In this document: piece by piece, positions 1 to 7,336 of the stretch
Layout: each line of letters starts with the position of its first letter
Position numbering within the stretch: position 1 is the first letter of the stretch
Assembly: GCA_030740295.1 (NCBI GenBank)
Contig: JASLXP010000425.1
Coordinates: forward strand, 1 to 15,526
Length of the DNA: 15,526 nucleotides
DNA from: Planctomycetota bacterium
GTDB taxonomy: Bacteria; Planctomycetota; PUPC01; JACPCR01
Direction of reading: 5' to 3'
Program-made: the position numbers and the translations under genes
Notes under the pieces: generated by a model
Database searches by the model: none
What the model saw: the letters and a program-made list of their open reading frames with translations, nothing else
What the model was told of the DNA's origin: nothing

Positions 1-1215
1 TACTGGCACCGGGTGCATCCGCGTTATTATCAGCTTTCAGATCGGCGTTCACGGTTGTCGTCCACGTTGACCGGCTTTTTCGCTGGCATCCGGCTGGTAA
101 AAGCATTTGCCCAGGAAAAACATGAAAGTGAGCGGTTTGATGGTCAGGCCGGCATGCTGCAGGAAGCGTCTCTGCATGTGCAGACCAGTGTGGCGACGTT
201 CAGCCCGTTCATGGCTTTTGTATTCAGCCTTGGCGGATTCATCGTCTGGTTCGCAGGCGGGAGGCTTGTTCTGTCAGACACCGGTCTCACGCTCGGTACG
301 CTGATGGCCTTTCTTGGCTATCTCGGAATGTTCTACGGTCCGCTGCAGATGCTGACCCAGCTTACAAACTGGCTGACCGGTTTTGTCGCGTCCTCGCAGC
401 GGGTGTTCGAGATCTTCGATACGCCCGAAGAGCCGGATGCCGATCCCGAACTCGCGCATGGCCCCCCCGAGCCGGGGACCATAGAATTCCGGAATGTCAC
501 CTTCGGGTACGAACCAGCACACCCGATTCTAAAAGACATAAATCTCCGTATCGAGCCGGGACAGATGGTCGGCATCGTCGGCAGAAGCGGCAGCGGAAAA
601 AGCAGCCTCATCAATCTGCTGTGCCGCTTTTACGAACCGCAGGAAGGGACAATTACCATTGGCGGAACGGACATTCGGGAATTCCGGGCGCAGGACCTCC
701 GCCGTATGGTCGGGCTCGTTCTGCAGGAGCCGTTTCTTTTCCGCGGCAGCATCAGCGACAACATTGCATACGGCCGGCCACAGGCTGGCCTGTACGACAT
801 CCTGACCGCGGCGAAATCTGCCCAGGCCCATGAATTCATCATGAGTCAGCCACAGGGCTATGAGACCGAGCTCGGAGAGCGCGGTGCCGGGCTTTCCGGC
901 GGAGAACGGCAGCGCATCAGCATTGCCCGGGCCCTGCTGTGCAATCCGCCGACGCTGGTTCTCGACGAGGCTACTTCGTCCGTCGATTCCGAAACTGAAT
1001 TCGCTATTCAGAGGGCTGTGCAAAAGCTTGCCGAGGACCGCACGGTCATCGCCATCGCTCATCGGCTCTCAACGCTTCGCAATGCCGACCGCATTTACGT
1101 GGTCGACAACGGCCGCGTCGTGGAAGAAGGCAACCACCAGCAACTCATGGATCGCAAGGGAATCTATTCCCACATGGTAGACATTCAGAACGAGCTCCTG
1201 GAATCCGTCGCATAA
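1..1215 (+). CDS. ABC transporter, fused permease-ATPase (MsbA/exporter type), 5' truncated by window edge
   Basis: This is the C-terminal three quarters of a half-size ABC exporter. The frame is open from base 1, so the true start lies upstream and the GTG at 13 is not the start. The first ~135 visible residues are the end of the transmembrane domain: a cytoplasmic stretch typical of exporters (SSTLTGFFAGIRLVKAF) and two hydrophobic helices around nt 200-360. The nucleotide-binding domain follows and is complete: Walker A GRSGSGKSS (nt 580-606), Q-loop in LQEPFLFRGSISDNI, signature LSGGERQ (nt 892-912), Walker B TLVLDEAT (nt 952-975) and the H-loop histidine (nt 1060). All catalytic motifs are intact, so it should be an active ATPase working as a homo- or heterodimer in the inner membrane. 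The substrate cannot be read from sequence. A DUF1854 gene begins 41 nt downstream, very likely in the same operon; that pairing is known in other bacteria. Confidence 0.95.
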   Translation, partial: YWHRVHPRYYQLSDRRSRLSSTLTGFFAGIRLVKAFAQEKHESERFDGQAGMLQEASLHVQTSVATFSPFMAFVFSLGGFIVWFAGGRLVLSDTGLTLGTLMAFLGYLGMFYGPLQMLTQLTNWLTGFVASSQRVFEIFDTPEEPDADPELAHGPPEPGTIEFRNVTFGYEPAHPILKDINLRIEPGQMVGIVGRSGSGKSSLINLLCRFYEPQEGTITIGGTDIREFRAQDLRRMVGLVLQEPFLFRGSISDNIAYGRPQAGLYDILTAAKSAQAHEFIMSQPQGYETELGERGAGLSGGERQRISIARALLCNPPTLVLDEATSSVDSETEFAIQRAVQKLAEDRTVIAIAHRLSTLRNADRIYVVDNGRVVEEGNHQQLMDRKGIYSHMVDIQNELLESVA

Positions 1216-1256
1216 GAAACCATCAAATCAAAGCTCTCCAATACGAGAATAGAATC

Positions 1257-1793
1257 ATGATGCACAATCAATCCAAGCACACGCTCCAATTCCTCGACCC
1301 CGAGACTACCCGGATCTATCGCGGGAATTCCGGCTTGTTGCACGTCCGGCTCATCGATAAGCCGGAGTCAGAGCATCAGGGGGTTCATGCCGTCCTTGCT
1401 TTTCCTATTTCGCATCCGGATTCCTTCATTTCGCTTCGCTGTGAAGAGGACCGGGGGGAACACGAGTACGAGGTAGGCGTCATCGAAGCGTTGAGCCAGT
1501 TCAACGTGGATTCGCAGTCACTCATCAGACAATCACTTGGTCGCCATTACTTCGAGCGGGTCATCCTTCAGATACGTCGCATCCGCAAGATATACGGCGT
1601 GCTCGAGTTTGAAGTCGATACCGCCTCCGGCCCTCAGACCCTCATGATGAAGTGGAGCTATAACAGTACGGAGGACTACGGAAAAACCGGCAAAGTGCTC
1701 CTGGATATCCATGACAACCGTTGGATCATCCCCAATATCGATGCCCTCCCTGAGGCAGCACATGAGCAATTTCGCCGCTGGATTTACTGGTAG
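1257..1793 (+). CDS. DUF1854 family protein, ABC-transporter partner
   Basis: This 178-residue soluble protein has no signal peptide or membrane helix. It matches the DUF1854 pattern: an N-terminal beta-rich part, the block FPISHPDSFISL (residues 49-60), a long middle block ending in RIRKIYGVLEFEVDT (about 108-122), and a C-terminal DIHDNRWIIPNIDAL. DUF1854 proteins are commonly encoded beside a fused ABC exporter; NCBI naming, as I recall it, links some of these pairs to cyanophycin metabolism. No biochemical role is established to my knowledge. Here the gene follows the ABC gene by 41 nt on the same strand. Two ATG codons stand in tandem at 1257 and 1260 with only a weak purine stretch upstream, so the start could be either. 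No cyanophycin synthetase or cyanophycinase gene is in the window, so the link to that polymer is not supported locally. Confidence 0.85.
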   Translation: MMHNQSKHTLQFLDPETTRIYRGNSGLLHVRLIDKPESEHQGVHAVLAFPISHPDSFISLRCEEDRGEHEYEVGVIEALSQFNVDSQSLIRQSLGRHYFERVILQIRRIRKIYGVLEFEVDTASGPQTLMMKWSYNSTEDYGKTGKVLLDIHDNRWIIPNIDALPEAAHEQFRRWIYW

Positions 1794-2190
1794 AGTAGAA
1801 GGGTGGGTTTGGGCGGATCGCAAGGAGAGGACTGCTCAGGGATAACTCCACATTTCCGCGAAAAGTCCATGTGCCACAGTCTGCTTGCCGGCCCATGCAT
1901 GAAAGTCTTTCGCACCTGCGGCACATCACGATCATCGAGAAGGCGAAATTATCTGTGAGTAAGCCTTCTGTAATCGCGGATCAGATTGTAGTGCGTGTAT
2001 TGGCTGCTGTGGACGCCGATCGGAGAGAATGTCTGTCCCGGGCACTACAATTTTCTGGGCTCTGAAACCTACACGTTAATCGCCCAAAGGGTTAGAACAA
2101 AAGACAATATCTGTTAGATTTAGTCGTCCCACCCCACTGCACAATCAGCGTTCCCCCTCCAATCTCACCGCCCCTGCCAAGAGAGGTGTC
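1794..2190 (+). other. Intergenic region before the kinase-FGE gene
   Basis: This 397-nt stretch has no convincing gene. A 64-codon frame with a GTG start (1871-2065) has no ribosome binding site and no recognisable content. A 7-bp inverted repeat with a 44-nt spacer (ATGTGCC at 1869-1875, GGCACAT at 1920-1926) is too weak to call. The last part before the gene (about 2090-2125) is AT-rich and could hold the promoter, but I could not find a well-spaced -35/-10 pair. Confidence 0.5.
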
Positions 2191-2193
2191 ATG
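2179..2193 (+). promoter_or_regulatory. Ribosome binding site for the kinase-FGE gene
   Basis: A purine-rich AAGAGAGG lies just before the ATG at 2191 with suitable spacing. It supports that ATG as the start of the 1286-residue protein. Confidence 0.6.
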
Positions 2194-5100
2194 TCTGAAT
2201 CGACGCAAGTTCTCAATAATCTCGTCTCCAAGGGCATCCTTGACGACGATGAAAAAGCCCAACTGCTCCGCGAATATGAAGACGCATGCGAAAAAGTTGC
2301 AGATCTGAGCTTTGAAGACTTCATGGAGGAACAGGGGTACATTATTGAGGAAAGTCGTCAGAAGACCAGGGGGGCGACAGCCCTCCGGCCCTCATTTCAA
2401 AGCAGCATTAATCCGGACGATCTGGAATTACTCGACGAACTTGGAGATGGCGGTGCCGGTCCGATATTCAAGGCCAGCCCGAGCGGGAACGGAACGTATT
2501 ACGCCGTACGAATCCGGCAAGATGTCAGTGATAAAGAAAAGAAAGACATCCAGGCTGCAAAGGAGCTCGACCATCCATCCATCGCCCGGGTACACGACCT
2601 GATTCTCCTGGACAAGGGCCCGGCAGTGGTCAGCGAATTCGTGGAAGGCATCCTGCTCAGCGAGGTGCTCAAATCCAGGAGCAAGCTCTCAGAACGACAG
2701 GCCATAGAAATCATCGGACAGGTCGCGGCAGCGTTCGAGCATGCGTGGAATCTGGAAATTGTTCACAAGGACATTGAACCGACCAATATTGTCCTGACTG
2801 CCGAGGGCCGCGTTGTCATCCTCGATTACGGCCACAGGAAGCAGACAGTATCGCCGCTTTACATGTCCCTCGAACAGGGCAAGAGAGTCAAAGATCTTGA
2901 TATCCGCTCTGACATCTATTCTCTGGGGATCATCTTCTATGAGCTTCTTGCGGGCGAGCCACCCTATCGCGGCCAAAGCACACTCGAAACCATCAAGCGG
3001 CATCATCGCACGAACCCCAAAGATCTGCGCAGCATGAATCCGGATGTCTCGCTGGAGACATGGAAGGTCGTCCGAAAGATGCTTGGTAAAGGACGTCGTT
3101 ATCGTTACCAGACCCCCGCCGATCTGCTGGATGCGCTGGACGCTCTTCTCAACGAACTTGATGAAACGGCCGCAGCGGAACGTCGCAAGATGGATGGAGC
3201 AAACGGTGCCATGTCGAGGCAACCAGCAGACGGCGCCGCGGCTGCGGCTGCCACCGTCGTCGGCGACGAGGAACAGACTTACCAGGAAGCCGAAGAGGAG
3301 ACCTACCAGGAACAGGAAGAGGAGACCTTCCAGGAACGGGATGAGGAATACGACATCTCCACTCAGCCAAGTATGAAAGCCGCTGAAGTCGAAGACGCGG
3401 GAGAGGAGGCAGAAGAGGAGGAGGAGCCAGATGATTTAGAGGACGATGACGATGTGGACTGGGGTGATGTAGACGCGGAGGAAGAAGACGAAGAGGAGGA
3501 TGAGGAAGAGGAAGAGTGGGAGGACGAGGACGAAGGCGCACCTGCAATGGCCGCCGGCGCGAGCCGCCGCGCGTATGCAGCCAGGCGCCAGCAGCGCAGC
3601 GGCATGTCGTTTCTATATTTTACCCCGCTGGCAATTGTCGTGGCCTTCATCGCGGTGAAGTACATGTCCAACCAGAAGGATCTCGAGAAACAACACCAGC
3701 AACAAACCAGACGAATCGCTCCGCCGACGTTCCGCCGCGATTACAGCAAGGAAGAAGTGGCAAAATTTCAGAGCTTCAAGGATGAGTTCAACGCCGCTAT
3801 CAAGAAAAAGAACAATCTGCAGACCTGGATGGATCGGGCCATCGACTTCTCTGAGAAGCACCCCAACCGTTTCTACGAATCACGCAGCTTCATCGAACGC
3901 GTGATGAACAGCGCTGTCGGCACGGATGTAGAAGACACCCTTGCACAGCTCGGCAAAGTGGCCATTACCGAAATTGACCGGAAGGAGCAGGACCATGCCA
4001 GGTTCATCATGAGCAAGGTCCGTGAGCAGGCAGAAATCCTGACTGCCGATCATAAATTCGGGGATGCGATCCAACTCTTCTACCAGGTACCGGACAGTGA
4101 TCGTACCCCGACAGTGGAAACTATGATTCTGGTGGATGTTTCCAACGTCGAAGAGATCGCCAGGAAGCAATGGAATGAAGCAAAGGACAAGGCCTTCGAG
4201 CTGACCGGCCTCGAATTCGTCCCCATCGAAGCTAGGGAAGATGTGACCGTGGTCGAGCCAGACCCCGAAGCCGAGATGAACAGTCGCCGGCGGCGTCGCC
4301 GGGGGGCCCCGGCCATGGCGGCTGTGGCTGAGCGCAGCATGGAAGAAACCATGGCCTTGCAGTTTGCCCCTACCCCGGAGGAACTGGCCAAAGCCAAGCG
4401 CCTCCTCGTTCCCTTCGAAGACTGCGGTATCCATCAGATCATGGTGCACTCCCGTGACTACCTGGCAGAGATGGAAAGCCTGGAAGTCCGCGTCGCGCAG
4501 TTCCAGGAGGAAATGGGACGCAAGATCGAGGCCCAGGCGAGAGACGAATCCCAGCGGCTGTATGAGGAGCTCATCGCCCGGATCGAGGAGATGCTCAGAG
4601 AGTTCAAAGTCTGGGAGGTCGCCAAGCTCTGCAAAGACGCCCGTGCCAAGAACGAATACTCATACCACTTCAGCCAGATCGACAGACTGCGTGACGAAGC
4701 CGACCTCATGGCCAACGTGCTTTCATGGGCCAAGCCTCACATCAAAACCCTCAAAGATGAAACCGTCATCGTCGGCAAATCCAAGACAAGCGCGAAATTT
4801 GAAAACTGGGACGAGAAAAAGGAACAGATGATTCTCGTGCGCGGCGAAGCGCGTTTCCGCCGCCCTTACACAGAACTCGAGGGCCCAATCCTCTACCGCC
4901 TGGCACAGAACGCGGCCAACAGCGTCGACGGGGGTACCTATCACATATCGATGATGGTCTTCGCCTACTACATCGCGAAGAATGAGCCGGCCGGCCCGCG
5001 CCGTGGCAAATTGTGGGATGACGCCAACAGTCATTTCATGGCCGCCAAGTCAAGGGGCGCGGATGTCAACAAGCACTTTGACCTCATTACGAAAATCCAG

Positions 5101-6051
5101 GTCGCCATCCGGGATGAAAAGGAACGCCGCGCAGTGGCCGCTCACTACGCCCAGGCCATGAAATACTACAAGGACAACAAGTGGGCACTGCTGAAGAAGG
5201 AATGTATCGAGCTACGCCTTGGTTTCGATGACAGCGAGCACTTCATGAAAGTCCGCGACACCGTACTCGATTGGATAGACATGGCCTACGACAAAATCGA
5301 AGGCCCGACCAGGATGGTGACGATCCCCGCGGGCGCCTACACGAACGAATACGACGAACCCGTCCGAGTCGGCGCATTCAAAATGGACCGCTACGAAACC
5401 ACCAATCGTGAATACGCCCGATTCCTCCGCTTCCTTGAAAAGACAAACAGCCACATCTACTGCCACCCGGAGGAAAAGAATTTCTACGGCGAAGACGGCA
5501 ACTTCTACGCATCCCGCCAGGAGATGATGGAAGCCGGCATCATGCCGGGCGGCGTCCAGGGCGGCAAGAATCACGTCCCCGATGATTTCGGAACCTACAC
5601 CTCGGGCTGGGAAGACTACCCGGTCACAAAACTGGATTGGTATGACGCCTACGCCTACGCAACGTGGGCGGGAAAACGTCTGCCAAGCAATCGCCAGTTC
5701 ACCCGCGCGGTCAGAGGCGGCGACAACCGTGAATGGCCGTTTGGCAAGAACTGGCGCCCGGAGCTCTGCAACGCCAACGACGGCGGCATGACCGACGGCA
5801 GCGTAGACGGCTTCCGCGGCGTGGCAAAAGTCGGACAGTTCCCGAGCGGACGCAGCCCCTTCGGAATCTTCGACCTCGCGGGCAATGTCCGTGAATTCAC
5901 CAATCAGATGAACGGCAACATCGGCGGCTCTTTCATGGACGGCAAGAGCATGTGCAGCGTCAACTCAGGCAGCCGCCTCGACCAGCGCAACGGCGCCGCC
6001 CCACCGAGATTCCCATTCGTCGGCTTCAGGTGCGTGCAGGATGTGAATTAG
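2191..6051 (+). CDS. Membrane Ser/Thr protein kinase-like protein fused to a C-terminal FGE-sulfatase (SUMF1-like) domain; possible pseudokinase
   Basis: A 1286-residue multidomain protein. Residues 78-326 form a bacterial Hanks-type kinase fold: Gly loop GDGGAG (85-90), HKDIEPTN (192-199), LDYG (211-214) and the well-kept RSDIYSLGIIFYELLAGEPPY (239-259). Several catalytic positions are altered: VAIK lysine is R107, HRD is HKD, the lysine after it is E196, DFG is DYG, SPE is SLE, and the activation segment is very short. Residues 357-449 are strongly acidic, beginning with three 8-residue repeats. A basic stretch (459-469) and a single membrane helix (about 472-491) follow, predicting an inside N-terminus and an outside C-terminus. 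Residues 495-1035 are charged and helical, perhaps with coiled-coil or TPR-like parts. Residues 1040-1282 are FGE-sulfatase-like: MVTIPAGAY, YPVTKLDWYDAYAYATWAGKRLPS, FGIFDLAGNVREF, GGSF and a final GFRC. I infer a membrane sensor or scaffold; the partner is unknown. It stands alone, with long gaps on both sides. Confidence 0.9.
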   Translation: MSESTQVLNNLVSKGILDDDEKAQLLREYEDACEKVADLSFEDFMEEQGYIIEESRQKTRGATALRPSFQSSINPDDLELLDELGDGGAGPIFKASPSGNGTYYAVRIRQDVSDKEKKDIQAAKELDHPSIARVHDLILLDKGPAVVSEFVEGILLSEVLKSRSKLSERQAIEIIGQVAAAFEHAWNLEIVHKDIEPTNIVLTAEGRVVILDYGHRKQTVSPLYMSLEQGKRVKDLDIRSDIYSLGIIFYELLAGEPPYRGQSTLETIKRHHRTNPKDLRSMNPDVSLETWKVVRKMLGKGRRYRYQTPADLLDALDALLNELDETAAAERRKMDGANGAMSRQPADGAAAAAATVVGDEEQTYQEAEEETYQEQEEETFQERDEEYDISTQPSMKAAEVEDAGEEAEEEEEPDDLEDDDDVDWGDVDAEEEDEEEDEEEEEWEDEDEGAPAMAAGASRRAYAARRQQRSGMSFLYFTPLAIVVAFIAVKYMSNQKDLEKQHQQQTRRIAPPTFRRDYSKEEVAKFQSFKDEFNAAIKKKNNLQTWMDRAIDFSEKHPNRFYESRSFIERVMNSAVGTDVEDTLAQLGKVAITEIDRKEQDHARFIMSKVREQAEILTADHKFGDAIQLFYQVPDSDRTPTVETMILVDVSNVEEIARKQWNEAKDKAFELTGLEFVPIEAREDVTVVEPDPEAEMNSRRRRRRGAPAMAAVAERSMEETMALQFAPTPEELAKAKRLLVPFEDCGIHQIMVHSRDYLAEMESLEVRVAQFQEEMGRKIEAQARDESQRLYEELIARIEEMLREFKVWEVAKLCKDARAKNEYSYHFSQIDRLRDEADLMANVLSWAKPHIKTLKDETVIVGKSKTSAKFENWDEKKEQMILVRGEARFRRPYTELEGPILYRLAQNAANSVDGGTYHISMMVFAYYIAKNEPAGPRRGKLWDDANSHFMAAKSRGADVNKHFDLITKIQVAIRDEKERRAVAAHYAQAMKYYKDNKWALLKKECIELRLGFDDSEHFMKVRDTVLDWIDMAYDKIEGPTRMVTIPAGAYTNEYDEPVRVGAFKMDRYETTNREYARFLRFLEKTNSHIYCHPEEKNFYGEDGNFYASRQEMMEAGIMPGGVQGGKNHVPDDFGTYTSGWEDYPVTKLDWYDAYAYATWAGKRLPSNRQFTRAVRGGDNREWPFGKNWRPELCNANDGGMTDGSVDGFRGVAKVGQFPSGRSPFGIFDLAGNVREFTNQMNGNIGGSFMDGKSMCSVNSGSRLDQRNGAAPPRFPFVGFRCVQDVN
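3277..3348 (+). repeat. Three 24-bp in-frame tandem repeats (TYQEAEEE type)
   Basis: Residues 363-386 of the kinase-like protein are three 8-residue units: TYQEAEEE, TYQEQEEE and TFQERDEE. The units are similar at codon level (act/acc, tac/ttc, cag gaa), consistent with tandem duplication. They open the acidic linker between kinase fold and membrane helix. Confidence 0.85.
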
Positions 6052-6203
6052 GTCGCGGGTACAGGTTATTCACCTTTCAACCGACCGGCCAGAACTGCAG
6101 ATTCCGCATGGGGCTGCAAGATGGCCCTCATAGCGACTGCAAGATATGCGTCGAGGAATCGATGCAGCTTGGCTCGAAAGTCATCCTCGGCGACTTCACT
6201 GCA

Positions 6204-6225
6204 CAGAGCTCTGCTGACATGTCAG
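6204..6225. repeat. Two abutting perfect palindromes
   Basis: CAGAGCTCTG (6204-6213) is directly followed by CTGACATGTCAG (6214-6225); each is its own reverse complement. An overlapping pairing, AGCTCTG (6207-6213) with CAGAGCT (6223-6229), would form a 7-bp hairpin with a 9-nt loop. This could be an operator pair or a transcript hairpin after the kinase-FGE gene. There is no T-run, so it is not a classical terminator. Confidence 0.45.
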
Positions 6226-6523
6226 AGCTTGACTCTGTGACTTCTCCGCACCGCGCGAAGATGTTGGAGTGTTTGCTCGGTGCTTCGGCGTCTCGCCGAC
6301 AGAGTGGGCTCCGGTCGCTTCCGAAAGCCAGTTGGGCTCTGGCGTGCCCAGGTTGCGACCGCAAGGCAGCCTCAGATGGCCGTCTCAGGTGGACACGGTC
6401 TCAGACGGGCGAGGACGCCATCCTACGCATGCGCCCAGTCCCGCTCATTCTTCACCAGTTGGTGCCAGATTTGAGGCATTCAAGGCAGGCCTGATTCCGG
6501 CAAAGAATGCATGCGGTTGAAGG

Positions 6524-6543
6524 CTGGGAACCATGGCTCCCAG
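6524..6543. promoter_or_regulatory. 20-bp dyad upstream of the zinc-ribbon/CBS operon, possible operator
   Basis: CTGGGAACCATGGCTCCCAG is a palindrome with a single mismatched pair, centred on CCATGG. It lies about 97 nt before the first start codon of the 6640-7600 operon, a plausible place for a dimeric regulator. No -35/-10 pair is clear around it. The operator reading is inference. Confidence 0.35.
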
Positions 6544-6639
6544 AGAATCTGAAGACGTAAACAACCCTCTGACACTTCACATCCGCTTCCCGCATCATTC
6601 TTCACGCTAATCCGCTCACCTCACCTGACGGAGGCAGCC

Positions 6640-6855
6640 ATGAAGATGAGACGACAGAAGAACCCGCGAATTTTTCCCGATCGCTACAGCGCATTGCGCC
6701 TGGACCATGAAAAGAAACCGTTGCGATGCCTTGGTTGTGGCAAGATCATTATTACCGACCGTTGTCATCGGTTCTGCAAGGAGTGCTCTGCGCTGAACAA
6801 TGACCCTCGGGTTCGCGTACCAAAGGTCGTGCCGCTGAGCGTTCGCGACCTGTGA
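6640..6855 (+). CDS. Small Cys-rich zinc-ribbon-like protein, function unknown
   Basis: A 71-residue basic protein that I do not recognise as a named family. It carries cysteines at 30, 33, 42, 46 and 49: CLGCG, then DRCHRFCKEC. This gives a CxxC plus CxxxCxxC arrangement that would suit one zinc ion in a ribbon or knuckle. The N-terminus (MKMRRQKNPR) is strongly basic, which could suit nucleic-acid or ribosome contact. No signal peptide or membrane helix is present. A good ribosome binding site (GGAGG, 7 nt before the ATG) supports the start and argues that the gene is real. It is the first gene of a compact operon: a CBS-domain gene begins 30 nt after its stop and a small membrane-protein gene follows. 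A role as a regulator or accessory of those two is possible but unproven. Confidence 0.7.
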   Translation: MKMRRQKNPRIFPDRYSALRLDHEKKPLRCLGCGKIIITDRCHRFCKECSALNNDPRVRVPKVVPLSVRDL

Positions 6856-6885
6856 GCAACGTCATTAATTAAAGGAGCGCAACTG

Positions 6886-7308
6886 ATGGAAGAGATACTT
6901 AACGACCCGCCGCAGGTCGGTGAAATCATGAGGGCCGCAGTCTGGAAAGCGGTGCCGTCGGAGTCTCTGGATGAGGCCGCCGCTCTAATGAAAGAAAAGA
7001 AAATCCATCACATGCCCGTGGTCGAGGAAGGCAATGTCGTCGGAGTTGTCTCTCGGCGCGACATCGATGTGATGATTGGGGCCAAGGGCATCCTTTCGCA
7101 ACTGGCTGACCTGATCGAGATCCGGCACGTGATGAGTTCTCCCGCTATCACGATCCCTCCGGAAACGACATTCCGCGAGGCTATTCGTCTGATGATGAAA
7201 CACCATGTCCACAGCCTGCCAATCGTAGAGCAGGGAGACCTTGTTGGGATCATCACAGAAACGGATTTCTTGAATTACCTGGTAGCCAGCCTGGAATTTG
7301 AAACCTGA
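6886..7308 (+). CDS. Protein of two CBS domains
   Basis: A 140-residue protein made almost entirely of a tandem CBS (Bateman) pair. CBS1 spans about residues 11-64, with the core MPVVEEGNVVGVVSRRDI (43-60). CBS2 spans about 79-133, with LPIVEQGDLVGIITETDF (111-128). Each repeat begins with the usual V/I-x-x-I/V-M motif (VGEIM, IRHVM). CBS pairs commonly bind adenosine-type ligands such as AMP, ATP or SAM and act as energy or ligand sensors. With no catalytic domain, this protein probably acts on a partner. A strong ribosome binding site (AAAGGAGCGCAACTG then ATG) fixes the start. It lies 30 nt after the zinc-ribbon-like gene and 28 nt before the small membrane-protein gene, so the three are almost certainly co-transcribed. 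Confidence 0.92.
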   Translation: MEEILNDPPQVGEIMRAAVWKAVPSESLDEAAALMKEKKIHHMPVVEEGNVVGVVSRRDIDVMIGAKGILSQLADLIEIRHVMSSPAITIPPETTFREAIRLMMKHHVHSLPIVEQGDLVGIITETDFLNYLVASLEFET

Positions 7309-7336
7309 TTCAGATCACATCCTTCCGAGACTTCTC

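Larger units (their letters stand above)
6052..6639 (+). other. 588-nt gap with palindromes, no gene recognised
   Basis: No convincing gene is seen. The frames covering 6052-6520 lack ribosome binding sites and recognisable content, and one of them merely continues out of frame from the end of the kinase-FGE gene. The gap does hold several symmetrical sequences: two abutting palindromes at 6204-6225, a 6-bp stem with a 3-nt loop at 6285-6299, and a near-perfect 20-bp dyad at 6524-6543. It should contain the promoter of the downstream three-gene operon. A degraded gene or an intergenic repeat copy cannot be excluded. Confidence 0.5.

Noticed and set aside
1871..2065. 64-codon frame in the gap after the DUF1854 gene
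   Set aside because: GTG start with no ribosome binding site and no recognisable content; treated as chance.
3363..3671. Serine-rich minus-strand frame
   Set aside because: The serine runs are the reverse complement of the Glu/Asp codons in the acidic linker of the kinase-FGE protein.
5952..6494. 180-codon frame overlapping the end of the kinase-FGE gene
   Set aside because: It begins out of frame inside the FGE domain, has no ribosome binding site, and its sequence resembles no family.
7298..7336. TTG start extending the DUF6868-like gene into the CBS gene
   Set aside because: The extra 13 residues are not family-like, and the ATG at 7337 gives the usual length just before the first membrane helix.
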